Shown here one piece after another: positions 26,530 through 35,152 of a stretch of 64,000 bases of DNA. Positions within the stretch are counted from its first letter, which is position 1. Each line of letters opens with the position of its first letter. The stretch comes from Pseudomonas syringae CC1557. GTDB taxonomy: Bacteria > Pseudomonadota > Gammaproteobacteria > Pseudomonadales > Pseudomonadaceae. The notes below the pieces were generated by a model. That model ran no database searches, was not told where the DNA came from, and saw only the letters and a list, made by a program, of their open reading frames with translations. The position numbers and the translations under genes are program-made. The DNA is taken from contig NZ_CP007014.1 in assembly GCF_000452705.1 (NCBI RefSeq), forward strand, positions 496,001-560,000, in the 5' to 3' direction.

Positions 26530-27441
26530 CTAAAGCTCAATGCTCATGCCGTCGTAGGCCACTTCGACGTGGCGACGAATCAGTTCGGCGCGCTCCGGGG
26601 AGTCTTCGTCGAGAATCGGGTTGGTGTTGTTGATGTGGATAAGCACCTTGCGCTGCTCCGGGAAGCCTTCCAGCACTTCGAGCATGCCGCCGGGGCCGTT
26701 CTGGGCGAGGTGGCCCATTTCCCGGCCGGTGCGGGTGCCCACGCCACGGCGCTGCATTTCGTCGTCGTCCCACATTGTGCCGTCGACCAGCAGGCAGTCG
26801 GCGTCGCGCATCTTTTCGGCCAGCGCTTCATCGACCTTGCCCAGCCCCGGCGCATAGAACAGCTTGCCGCCGGTGCGGGTGTCTTCGACCAGCAGGCCGA
26901 TGTTATCGCCTGGGTGCGGGTCGAACCGGTGCGGCGAGTAGGGCGGTGCGGCGCTGCGCAGCGGGAACGGCGTGAAGCGCAGGTTGGGGCAGGCCGGAAT
27001 CACGAAACTGCCTTGCAGCTCGATACGGTTCCAGCTCAGGCCGCCGTTCCAGTGTTTGAGCATTTCGAACAGCGGGAAGCCGGTGCTCAGGTCTTCATGG
27101 ACCATGTCGGTACACCAGACCTGATGCGGGCAGCCCTCGCGCAAGCTGAGCAGGCCGGTGGTGTGGTCGATCTGGCTGTCCATCAGCACGATGGCGCTGA
27201 TCCCGGTATCGCGTAATGCACGGCCCGGCTGCATGGGGGCGAAGCCTTGTAGTTGCGCGCGGATATCCGGAGACGCGTTGCACAGCACCCAGTTCACGCC
27301 ATCGTCGGACAGTGCAATGGAAGACTGGGTGCGTGCTTGCGCCCGCAGGCTGCCATCGCGAAAACCTGCGCAATTGACGCAGTTGCAGTTCCACTGGGGG
27401 AATCCACCGCCAGCAGCGGAACCTAGAATCTGGATGTACAT
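26530..27441 (-). CDS. pqqB: PQQ biosynthesis protein PqqB
   Basis: The 303-residue metallo-beta-lactamase-fold protein hydroxylates the Tyr part of the PqqA-derived peptide in PQQ synthesis. Visible are [20 protein letters not shown] at the N-terminus, [12 protein letters not shown] with metal ligands and [18 protein letters not shown] near the end. The frame is open to 27537, but the ATG at 27441 gives the family start [12 protein letters not shown] after GGGAGCTGAC. A terminator hairpin lies between pqqA and this gene. Confidence 0.95.
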   Translation of the reverse strand: MYIQILGSAAGGGFPQWNCNCVNCAGFRDGSLRAQARTQSSIALSDDGVNWVLCNASPDIRAQLQGFAPMQPGRALRDTGISAIVLMDSQIDHTTGLLSLREGCPHQVWCTDMVHEDLSTGFPLFEMLKHWNGGLSWNRIELQGSFVIPACPNLRFTPFPLRSAAPPYSPHRFDPHPGDNIGLLVEDTRTGGKLFYAPGLGKVDEALAEKMRDADCLLVDGTMWDDDEMQRRGVGTRTGREMGHLAQNGPGGMLEVLEGFPEQRKVLIHINNTNPILDEDSPERAELIRRHVEVAYDGMSIEL

Positions 27442-27507
27442 GTCAGCTCCCGGCACACAATCTGGAACAAAAAATAGCTCACAAGAATAAAAAACCATCA
27501 CAACCAT

Positions 27508-27534
27508 AAAAAAAGCCCCGGCGAACCGAGGCTT
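27508..27534 (-). terminator. Attenuator/terminator between pqqA and pqqB
   Basis: On the reverse strand AGCCTCGG-TTCG-CCGGGGCT is followed by seven T. The stem has one G-T pair and a tetraloop. It sits 15 bases after the pqqA stop and should reduce read-through, leaving the peptide precursor in excess over the enzymes. Confidence 0.85.
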
Positions 27535-27549
27535 CACAGCGCACTGAAA

Positions 27550-27624
27550 TCAACGGCTTGCGAAGTACATGGTGACTTCAAAACCGATACGCAAATCAGT
27601 GTAAGCAGGTTTAGTCCACGACAT
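27550..27624 (-). CDS. pqqA: PQQ precursor peptide PqqA
   Basis: A 24-residue peptide starting [20 protein letters not shown] and ending FASR. The Glu and Tyr that become PQQ are in the conserved E-V-T-M-Y spacing (Glu16, Tyr20). GGAG lies 8 bases upstream of the ATG. It is too short for ordinary gene callers but is unmistakable in front of pqqB. Confidence 0.97.
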
Positions 27625-27759
27625 AAAAATCTCCTCGGATAAGTGCAGCGGTGGGTGACTACATCTTAGTGCATCGTTGAAGGCATACGTTCAGATGCTT
27701 AGGGAGCTATGTTACTCATTTTAACAATTCAGCAGGGCCAGAATCTGCATGAAAGACCG

Positions 27760-30096
27760 TTACCGTTCAGGTAAGGATAAGGCGCTGGCCGCAGGGCACG
27801 GGCGGTTGGCCACAATCAGCCAGCCGCCAGTGGCGTCGATCAACTGATCGCAGGCGGCCAGCAACGAGTGTGTATCCAGATTTGACAGAGCACTGCGCAG
27901 TGTTTGCGCATGATCGCCTTGATGCCCGGCAAGGCAGGCGTGCCACTGCAGGTCGGCGTGCTGCTGATCGGGCATGTTCATCGGGTCGAACTGTGCTGAC
28001 AGCGCCTGGATCTGCTCGGGCAGATCAGCGCTGCGAACGAGATCCGGCAGTGCGACGAGGAAGGCTTCAATGTGCTGAAACAGTTGCTCGGTGGTACTGG
28101 TGGGCGACTGAACGCCAAACAGCAAGCCGGTCCGTCCGGCGATTTGCCTGATGCCGCTGAATACCGCGTAACCCAGCTGCAACTCGACCCGCAGCTTTTG
28201 GTAGAACGGTGTCTGTAGCAGGTGCGCCAGCATTCGCCACGCGGCCTGGTCTTCTGCAGATTCGCTGGGAGTGGGACAAAACACCAGCACCGCGTCTTCC
28301 GAAGAGGACGACTTCTCAGTCGCCCAGCGTTTACCGGGCTGAATGGCGGGCAGCGTCAACGGAGTTGTTTGTTGCGCTCCGGGTGTTGCGTCCAGTGCCG
28401 CGTTGATCAACGCCTGAGTTGCGGCGCAGAAGCCGTGGTTGAAGCTGATCCAGCGCGAGCTTGCCCAGTGGGTGTGCAGATCCTCGACCGTCTGCGTTCT
28501 CTCGGTGCTCAAATAGTGATCAGCAAGCCGCTTGAGCAACTGACGTATGGGAATCAACGCTGGCTCGGCCTCGTGCATAAGCGTTGCCGAAGATGGTTGG
28601 CGCAGCCGCCGCAAGCTGTAAGTGAGAATATCGGCCATGGGTGCTCGCAGACCGTTCAGTTGCAGTTGCCAGAACGGGCCATACGCGCTGAACGTGACGG
28701 TCACACCGGCTTGTCGGGCATCCTCGATCAAGTTTTTCAGGCTGGCATTGAGCGACTGCCAGAGCGCAGGTTGTGGTGATGACAGCTCCCAGCGCACACA
28801 AAGCGCTGCTTCAGCGCTGTCATCAGCGGTCGAACTCAAAAACGGATTGGGCGATGGCAGACGCCAGTCCACGTGTGCGTCGTCTGATTTATCTACAGCC
28901 GTTGGAGTGATCAGGCCGTCTGACGTGAGTTGTTCAAGCAAAACGCCGAGTGCCGTTGCGCCGTGTACGCTTAATTGTGCCGGCAGCGCATGGCAATGAT
29001 GATGCGCCAGCGCCAAAGGCCCGCACAGGTGCAGACGCCGCTGTTGCAGACGCTGATATTCTTCGACCAGCGCAGGCCAACGGGGCTTGAAGAACTCAAG
29101 CCAGCTGAAGAGCAGGGTGCTTATGAGGCCAGCGTTCGCCAGGGCGCCTTTGCACTCGACATCCAGCAGTAGCTGCCCATCGAACTGATACAGCGACGAG
29201 GCCTTCAGCGATTCGGCCAGGCCCCTTTGGATCACTTCGGCGATCAGTCCGCCGGGCTGTGCGTTGTTCATCCAGTGACAGAGGAACGCTACCGCCTCGT
29301 CTGCCCGTTCCGGCAAACCTTCGCAGGCGAACAACAGATGTTTCTGGTCACCTGTTTGTCGAGGGCCAGTTGAGGGAGTGCCTGTTGATTGAGTGTGCAG
29401 CGGCGGAGGCTGCTGTTGTCTGAGCTTTTCTCCGCTGGTGAACAGCGCGCCGTGTTTCTTTGCCTGCATCTCCAGCTCAGCCAGGGATTGCGGCCCGGTC
29501 AGGCACAGGGTCATCTGTCCTGCTTGATAAAAACGGCTATGGAAGTCGTGCAATGCTCGCTGAAATGCCGGGTTGGGCACTGACAGGCTGTAGCGATTGC
29601 CTGCATGGAAACCGCGCAGCGGATGCTGTGGATTGATCGGCGCGAGCAAGCGCATGTGGTGCTGTGCTTCAACATCGCCCAGCCACGCGATGAACTCGGC
29701 GTGCAGCACTTCGCGTTCGCGCAATTGATCGGCAAGGGTCATGCGCGGCCGGGCGAGCATGTCGCACAGGCGCTCCAGCCCTTGGGCGAAGGCTGCTTGC
29801 GGCAGCTCGAAGAAAAAGTCGGTGGTGCGCTCTCGGGTGCTGGCATTCACCTGGCCGCCATGACGCTGCACGAACGTCATCAGGTTTTCTTTGGCCGGAA
29901 AACGCTCGGTGCCAAGGAAAAACAGATGCTCCAGAAAATGCGCCAGTCCGGGCCACGCCTGTGGCACGTCATGACTGCCCGCCGCGACCCGCAACGAGGC
30001 CGCGCTACGTTTGAGCCGCGAGTCGTGACACACAATCACACTCAGCCCGTTGGCCAGCGTGATGCGTCGGGTGTCAGCGGGTTGCGCGGCAGACAT
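27760..30096 (-). CDS. pqqF: Pyrroloquinoline quinone biosynthesis protease PqqF
   Basis: The 778-residue M16-family zinc peptidase is thought to cut the cross-linked PqqA. The zinc motif HxxEH is in LAHFLEHLFFLGT (about residue 50), with the third ligand Glu in REREVLHAEFIAW. Four M16 domains would fit the length, the later ones being degenerate. It is upstream of pqqA on the same strand, the usual P. syringae/P. fluorescens order pqqF-A-B-C-D-E. Confidence 0.93.
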   Translation of the reverse strand: MSAAQPADTRRITLANGLSVIVCHDSRLKRSAASLRVAAGSHDVPQAWPGLAHFLEHLFFLGTERFPAKENLMTFVQRHGGQVNASTRERTTDFFFELPQAAFAQGLERLCDMLARPRMTLADQLREREVLHAEFIAWLGDVEAQHHMRLLAPINPQHPLRGFHAGNRYSLSVPNPAFQRALHDFHSRFYQAGQMTLCLTGPQSLAELEMQAKKHGALFTSGEKLRQQQPPPLHTQSTGTPSTGPRQTGDQKHLLFACEGLPERADEAVAFLCHWMNNAQPGGLIAEVIQRGLAESLKASSLYQFDGQLLLDVECKGALANAGLISTLLFSWLEFFKPRWPALVEEYQRLQQRRLHLCGPLALAHHHCHALPAQLSVHGATALGVLLEQLTSDGLITPTAVDKSDDAHVDWRLPSPNPFLSSTADDSAEAALCVRWELSSPQPALWQSLNASLKNLIEDARQAGVTVTFSAYGPFWQLQLNGLRAPMADILTYSLRRLRQPSSATLMHEAEPALIPIRQLLKRLADHYLSTERTQTVEDLHTHWASSRWISFNHGFCAATQALINAALDATPGAQQTTPLTLPAIQPGKRWATEKSSSSEDAVLVFCPTPSESAEDQAAWRMLAHLLQTPFYQKLRVELQLGYAVFSGIRQIAGRTGLLFGVQSPTSTTEQLFQHIEAFLVALPDLVRSADLPEQIQALSAQFDPMNMPDQQHADLQWHACLAGHQGDHAQTLRSALSNLDTHSLLAACDQLIDATGGWLIVANRPCPAASALSLPER

Positions 30097-30174
30097 GAGT
30101 ACGTCCGGAAAGGCTTGGGAATCTGAACGTCATGCTAGCGGATAAGCGGCCAGGTTCGCGAGCATCCCGCTCAA

Positions 30175-30240
30175 GCGCGCTGAAAAGCGGACGCAGAGCA
30201 TCCAGAGCGGCAAGCCCACGCGGAGCATGGGCACGATGGG
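30175..30240. repeat. REP-like element
   Basis: The words GACGCAGAGCATCC and CACGCGGAGCATGGGCACGA match the other REP-like elements. It lies in the 228-base gap between pqqF and the amidase gene; the rest of the gap shows nothing. Confidence 0.6.
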
Positions 30241-30323
30241 AACCGGTGGATTATCGTGCCGCCGCGCCGGAACGCATCTTGTGGCGCCCTGCGTCACCTC
30301 CATGCCGCGCTGTGCGTGCAGCG

Positions 30324-31130
30324 TCAGTTCTGGCTTTTGCTCAGTGACGCGTACAGCTCTGGCCGACGATCCAAAAAGTAGTCATTGGCGCTTCTGGCTT
30401 GCGCCAACAGTGCCTTGTCCAGCGTGCCGATCATCAGTGTCTCATCCTGGCCTGCCAGCGCCGGGCGGCTGCCGTCCGGGGCACAAAGGCTGCTGAGCCC
30501 GCAATAGTGAATCTCGCCCTCGCTGCCGCAGTAGTTGGCATACACCACGTAACAGTGATTCTCGAACGCCCGCGCCCGTACGGTGACGTCGCAGACAAAA
30601 TCGTAGGGCACCATGTTCGCCGTCGGCACCAGAATCAGCTCGGCACCGGCCAAGGCCAGGCGGCGAGTGTTTTCGGGAAACTCGACGTCGTAACAAATCA
30701 GCAAGCCGAGTCGCCAGCCGTTCAGCTCGACTACCGGGAAATGATCCTCGCCTGCCGTGAACATTGACTTGTCCAACCCGCTAAACAGATGCGTCTTGCG
30801 GTAGTTGCACAGGCGTGTGCCCTGGCTGTCGATCAGTTGCACGGCGTTGTAGATCTGCTGATCGGCCCCGCGCTCCGGATAGCCGTACAGGACGGCAATG
30901 CCGTTGGCCTGGGCAATGGCGGCTATGCGAGTCGCCGCCGGGCCATCGTGCGCTTGTGCCAGTTCGCGGACTGCCTGCGCGCCGATGTTGTAGCCGGTCA
31001 GCAACATCTCCGGACAGATCAGCACCTGCACGCCTTGTGCGGCGGCTGCTATAGCCTGCTGTTCCAGTCGGGTCAGGTTGCCGCTTATATCCAGCGGCAA
31101 GGGTGGGCATTGATACAGCGCAACGCGCAT
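30324..31130 (-). CDS. davA: 5-aminopentanamidase DavA (nitrilase superfamily)
   Basis: The 268-residue carbon-nitrogen hydrolase has the catalytic triad Glu in CPEMLLTGYNIG (about residue 42), Lys in NYRKTHLF and Cys in LLICYDVEFPEN. ILVPTANMVPYDF and VVYANYCG closely resemble P. putida DavA as I remember it. It hydrolyses 5-aminovaleramide to 5-aminovalerate. It lies 15 bases after davB and should be co-transcribed. The downstream davT/davD genes are not in this window. Confidence 0.9.
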   Translation of the reverse strand: MRVALYQCPPLPLDISGNLTRLEQQAIAAAAQGVQVLICPEMLLTGYNIGAQAVRELAQAHDGPAATRIAAIAQANGIAVLYGYPERGADQQIYNAVQLIDSQGTRLCNYRKTHLFSGLDKSMFTAGEDHFPVVELNGWRLGLLICYDVEFPENTRRLALAGAELILVPTANMVPYDFVCDVTVRARAFENHCYVVYANYCGSEGEIHYCGLSSLCAPDGSRPALAGQDETLMIGTLDKALLAQARSANDYFLDRRPELYASLSKSQN

Positions 31131-31145
31131 CGGTTCTTCCTTCTG

Positions 31146-32825
31146 TCAGTCCGCCAGCGCAATCGGGCCGATTTCATGAAACACGTCGCCAGGGCCAGGG
31201 TTGTCAGCGTGGGTCTTGCCGCCGAAGTGATTCATGATGCCCCACACCGCGTTCAGTGAGGTCTGCACCGCACCTTCAACCCATGCCGGCGTCCACGATA
31301 CATCGTCACCGGCAATGAACAGGCCGCGCTGTTCGCTGGGCATGTCCTGCTGCATGAAGTGCGCGTACATGCGCTGGTTATAACGGTAATGACCCGGCAA
31401 TGCACCCTTGAATGCGCCGAGGAAGTGCGGGTCGGCTTCCCACGATACGGTAATCGGATCGCCGATGATGCGCGCTGCGATGTCCACTTTCGGGTAGATC
31501 TTCTTCAACGCATCCAGCGCCAGCTTCACGCGCTTTTCGACAGGCTGCGGCAGCATTTTCAGCGCGTCGCTCATCCACGAGTAGGACAGGCAAATCACCC
31601 CCGGCTTGTCGTCGCCGTTATCGAACAGATACGTGCCACGCGTCAGGCGGTCGGTGAGGGTCATGCTCATCAGATCGCGACCGGTTTCCGGGTCTTTGTC
31701 TTTCCAGAACGGACGGTCGACCATCACAAAGGTTTTTGATGACTGCATGTAACGTGTGCGGTCCAGCGCCATCCACATCTTCTGCGAGAACAGCGATTCC
31801 TCGCATTCGATCTGGGTGGTCAGCAGCCAGCTCTGACAAGTGGTCAGCACCGCCGCGTATTGCCGCGTGTCGCCCCAGTTATCGGTGACGCTGAAGTTGC
31901 CGTCCTCGGCCCGCGCAATACGCTTGACGCCGGTACGCGGTGCGCCGCGATGCAACGATGACAGGCTGGTGCCCTTGGGCCAGTGTGCGCAACGTTCCGG
32001 CACATGGTTCCACAGCCCAACCGGTACTTGCTGCACGCCGCCGACGATCAGATGTTGGTGTTCGTCGCAGTTGGTCATGACCACGCGGAAAATTTCCAGC
32101 ATCGAATTGGGGAAGTCCGAATCCCAGCCACCCGTGCCGAAACCGACCTGGCCGAACACTTCGCGGTGGTAGAACGATAGCTTGGCGAAGGCGTCGGAGG
32201 TGGCGACGAAGTCATAGAACGTGCGGTCGTCCCACAGCGGCACCAGCCTGTTCCAAAGCTCCTTGAGGCGCGGCACATCGCGATCGCGGATCGCTTGCTG
32301 GATGTCGGCGAATTGCGAACCGCTCTCCAGTGCATCGGCCCAGGCGTCAGCGACTTCCTGAAACAGCGCAGGCAGGTCCGAGAGCATCTGGGCGTAATAC
32401 GTGGTGCCTTCCAGATCGATAACAGTGCTACCGGACGCCGCCGTCAGCGGGTTGGGAAACGGCCTGGATTCCAGGCCCAGCTTGTCGACGTAATGGAAGA
32501 ATGCGGTCGAGGACACGGGAAAACGCATACCGCCCAGTTCGGCGACGATGCCCTTGGCGCCTTCGAATTCTTGCGAGCGCAGACGGCCGCCCATTTTCGA
32601 GGCTTCGTATACGACCGGCTTGAGGCCCATCTTCATCAGTTCGTAAGCGGCCACCAGCCCGGCGATACCGGCGCCGACGATCGCTACTTCCGCGCCATGA
32701 TGCTCCGCCGGAATACTGCCCAGACCTTTCGGATGCTCGATCCAGTCATCAAAGGCAAAGGGGAAATCCGGGCCGAACAGGGTGATCGGCTTTTTGCCGT
32801 TGGCGGGGTGACGGTTGGTTTTCAT
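31146..32825 (-). CDS. davB: L-lysine 2-monooxygenase DavB (flavin amine oxidase family)
   Basis: The 559-residue FAD enzyme converts L-lysine to 5-aminovaleramide with loss of CO2. The dinucleotide fold is VAIVGAGIAGLVAAYELMKM near residue 50 and VVYEASKMGGRLRS follows. GGMRFPVSSTAFFHYVDKLG and the C-terminal FIAGDDVSWTPAWVEGAVQT are typical. It is related to tryptophan 2-monooxygenase IaaM, but the adjacent DavA and close match to DavB favour lysine as substrate. Confidence 0.9.
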   Translation of the reverse strand: MKTNRHPANGKKPITLFGPDFPFAFDDWIEHPKGLGSIPAEHHGAEVAIVGAGIAGLVAAYELMKMGLKPVVYEASKMGGRLRSQEFEGAKGIVAELGGMRFPVSSTAFFHYVDKLGLESRPFPNPLTAASGSTVIDLEGTTYYAQMLSDLPALFQEVADAWADALESGSQFADIQQAIRDRDVPRLKELWNRLVPLWDDRTFYDFVATSDAFAKLSFYHREVFGQVGFGTGGWDSDFPNSMLEIFRVVMTNCDEHQHLIVGGVQQVPVGLWNHVPERCAHWPKGTSLSSLHRGAPRTGVKRIARAEDGNFSVTDNWGDTRQYAAVLTTCQSWLLTTQIECEESLFSQKMWMALDRTRYMQSSKTFVMVDRPFWKDKDPETGRDLMSMTLTDRLTRGTYLFDNGDDKPGVICLSYSWMSDALKMLPQPVEKRVKLALDALKKIYPKVDIAARIIGDPITVSWEADPHFLGAFKGALPGHYRYNQRMYAHFMQQDMPSEQRGLFIAGDDVSWTPAWVEGAVQTSLNAVWGIMNHFGGKTHADNPGPGDVFHEIGPIALAD

Positions 32826-32899
32826 GACTGACCTTGAGGGGCAACGGCGAAAAACAACAGTCTAGAGAATGGCGCGCGTGTTAATAAGACGCAAAGTGT

Positions 32900-32932
32900 C
32901 GTCACTATGATGATTATTTGTGCGAAGTGACG
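32900..32932. promoter_or_regulatory. Inverted repeat upstream of davB
   Basis: CGTCACT (32900-32906) and AGTGACG (32926-32932) are perfect inverted arms around a 19-base AT-rich centre, about 75 bases upstream of davB. The layout would suit an Lrp-type regulator such as the one encoded next door. The assignment is inference. Confidence 0.35.
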
Positions 32933-32977
32933 ATGCGGCGCTGCTATTTGTAGGGTTCGGCATTATTGCGTAGGCAG

Positions 32978-33445
32978 TCAGACCGGCTGCCCGCGATCAA
33001 TCTTGCTGCTCAGGATAATCGACGTGGTGGTTTTCTCGACGCCATCCACGCTACCAATCAGGTCGAGCAGCTCATCCAGTTGTTCCGGGGATTCAGTACG
33101 CAGCCAGGCCACGTAATCGAACTCGCCACTGACCGCACACAATTGCTGAACCTGGGCCAGCGCACTCAGCCGGCGCAGCACTTCCTTGCCCGAACGGGGC
33201 TGCACGGTAATGCCGACATACGCTTGTAATCCGCCATCGACCACCCGCTGGCCAAGGCGCACGCCGTAGCCGGTAATCACCTTGCTGCTTTCCAACCGTG
33301 CCAGCCGCGAGGTGACGGTGGTGCGCGCGATGCCCAGTTGGCGAGCCAGCATGGCAACGCTTTCGCGTGCATTGATTTGCAAGGCGGCGATCAGTTTGCG
33401 ATCAATTTCATCCAGTGCGGGTGGACGTGTGTCAGGCACAGGCAT
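32978..33445 (-). CDS. Lrp/AsnC family transcriptional regulator
   Basis: The 155-residue protein has an N-terminal HTH (LDEIDRKLIAALQINAR, then VAMLARQLGIARTTVTSRLA) and a C-terminal RAM ligand domain (GLQAYVGITVQPRSGKEVLR). The ATG at 33445 lies 5 bases after the stop of the FUSC gene and has AAGGGA before it, so the frame upstream was not used. It stands upstream of davBA on the same strand and may sense lysine or another amino acid to control them. Confidence 0.88.
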   Translation of the reverse strand: MPVPDTRPPALDEIDRKLIAALQINARESVAMLARQLGIARTTVTSRLARLESSKVITGYGVRLGQRVVDGGLQAYVGITVQPRSGKEVLRRLSALAQVQQLCAVSGEFDYVAWLRTESPEQLDELLDLIGSVDGVEKTTTSIILSSKIDRGQPV

Positions 33446-33449
33446 TCCC

Positions 33450-34526
33450 TTAAAACTTCCAGCGTTTGGCTGTCTTGGCAAGACGCGCCTGCAACCCGTC
33501 CAGGTTGTGCGCCAACTGTTGGGTCATCAAGTGGTAGCCCATCAACTCGGCAGGGATGACCGGTTGCACCGCCGGCGTTTCGGTAGCTTCCGTGGTGCGT
33601 GCCAGACGCTCGGTCGCACCGGTTTGCAGGGCACGGGCCATGCCGATCAGTTGGCGGCGAATCTGTCGGTAATCACCGTCCAGCGATGCCTGCAACGACT
33701 CGTCGGCTATCTGATTCAGGTTCGCGGGGCGAATGTTGGCGAGAATTTCCAGGGTGCTGAGGCACATTCGGAAATGCCCCTGAATGGCGTCCAGCTCGAC
33801 CATGGACATCTTCACTTCCTTGGACACTGATGGCAGCAACGAGCGCAATTGCAGCATGGTCGCGTTGAGCCTTGCGGTGAGCTTCAAATGCTCATCGGCC
33901 GTAACCGGCTGGCCTTGCACGATGCGCCCATAAACCTTGGCGCAGTCACGCAGGCCGCTGGCCAGGTTGTAGCGCCAGGAAAACACAGCGTACAGCGGCA
34001 ACGCGAACGAGAACGCCAGCGCCAACGCGATACCGATCAGGATGTCCACGGTGCGCCACAGCCCGTCGCTGATCGGGTTGTAACCGTGCCCGGCCACGAT
34101 AAACAGGGTGATTGCCGACAGCAGCGCGGTATACCCGCCCTTGCCAATGGCGTGATAAGCGAAGAAGCCGCATAGGACCGACATCATCGCGTAGGTCAGC
34201 AGCGGCATTTCCAGATAGCCCTGCTGCACCACCACAATCAGGCCCAGCCCGGCCCCGATCAGCGTGCCGTAGGCCCGCTCGACCGATTTCTTGCCAATGT
34301 TGCCGTGGTGCTGCAAGCCGCCGATCACGATCAGCATGGTGACCGACGCCCACTCGCCATGCGGCAGGTTGAGGCCCGTGGTCAACAGGATGGTCACCAG
34401 CAGCCCGATTGCAATCCGCGCCGCATGGATCAGCCGCGCATGCCGGTAACGGCGATACGGGTCCAGCAAAGGACGCAGAACAGGGCGAAGCCAGGAGGGT
34501 ATTAAAGCAGAGCGCGAATTCGTCAT
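33450..34526 (-). CDS. FUSC-family inner membrane protein (aromatic acid exporter-like)
   Basis: The protein has an N-terminal bundle of about six transmembrane segments (for example ARIAIGLLVTILLTTGLNLP and ALLSAITLFIVAGHGYNPIS) and a long soluble C-terminal part. The block HGEWASVTMLIVIGG is typical of the FUSC/YccS-AaeB family, efflux components for aromatic or toxic acids. The start is uncertain: ATG at 34526 gives 358 residues, but the frame is open to 34670. It is followed after 4 bases by the Lrp-type gene, suggesting an operon. Confidence 0.78.
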   Translation of the reverse strand: MTNSRSALIPSWLRPVLRPLLDPYRRYRHARLIHAARIAIGLLVTILLTTGLNLPHGEWASVTMLIVIGGLQHHGNIGKKSVERAYGTLIGAGLGLIVVVQQGYLEMPLLTYAMMSVLCGFFAYHAIGKGGYTALLSAITLFIVAGHGYNPISDGLWRTVDILIGIALALAFSFALPLYAVFSWRYNLASGLRDCAKVYGRIVQGQPVTADEHLKLTARLNATMLQLRSLLPSVSKEVKMSMVELDAIQGHFRMCLSTLEILANIRPANLNQIADESLQASLDGDYRQIRRQLIGMARALQTGATERLARTTEATETPAVQPVIPAELMGYHLMTQQLAHNLDGLQARLAKTAKRWKF

Positions 34527-34731
34527 GCGTAAAGAGACCGCGAGGGTAGGGAAGAAATCCCTGATTGGATGATGGTATTTGTCAGTAAGCCACATCTGAC
34601 AGGAGATGAGTGGAGATTGTTGCCGATCAGCACGAGTACTGTCGCCTGACTTATCGGGCAGCAATGGCACTCCTCCGATGGCTAAGGGGAGTTTAATAGC
34701 TGTTTAAGGTGCCTTTATATGATTTCTTATG

Positions 34732-34751
34732 CGATATAAGGTTTAATATCG
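34732..34751. promoter_or_regulatory. HipB-like operator
   Basis: CGATAT-N8-ATATCG lies 78 bases upstream of the hipB-like start. E. coli HipB binds inverted repeats with the same 8-base spacer (TATCC-N8-GGATA), though the arm sequence differs. Autoregulation of the operon is the inferred role. The remaining DNA from 34527 to 34828 is AT-rich upstream sequence without other recognisable features. Confidence 0.45.
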
Positions 34752-34828
34752 TGACCTATTATCTCCACGTTTCTGATTGCGAATGTGCTACTTTGTGGGT
34801 CCACGCGTTTGCTCGCCGGTGGCTGCTG

Positions 34829-35152
34829 ATGAAGGCTTTTTTCCCCGTTCAATGCACTGACACGCTTTTGCGGATTGCCCTGCTGGTGAAGCAAGCCAGG
34901 TTGCAACAAGGCCTCCGCCAGATTGACCTCGCTGAGCGGCTGGGTATTTCGCTGCGCACGTTTCGCCGTATCGAAGCCGGCAGCGCAGACGGCGTATCGC
35001 TACGCGACTTTATGTTGGTGGTCTGGGCCCTGGGTGTGTCGGAGCGTCTGTTTCAAGGGCTCAGGGAAGATGCATCGTTCAGTGTCGAACAGCTTGAGGC
35101 CGCTGAGCGTAAGCGGGTTCGTCTGCCCAGGAACAAGCCGGAGGACTTCTGA
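34829..35152 (+). CDS. hipB: XRE-family HTH protein, HipB-like antitoxin
   Basis: The 107-residue protein has an XRE helix-turn-helix (LLVKQARLQQGLRQIDLAER, then LGISLRTFRRIEAG, residues about 15-50) and a basic tail. The frame extends upstream to 34709, but that would place the operator-like repeat inside the gene, so the ATG at 34829 was preferred; no strong Shine-Dalgarno is visible. Its stop overlaps the hipA-like start by one base (TGATG). It should neutralise the HipA-like kinase and repress the operon. Confidence 0.8.
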   Translation: MKAFFPVQCTDTLLRIALLVKQARLQQGLRQIDLAERLGISLRTFRRIEAGSADGVSLRDFMLVVWALGVSERLFQGLREDASFSVEQLEAAERKRVRLPRNKPEDF

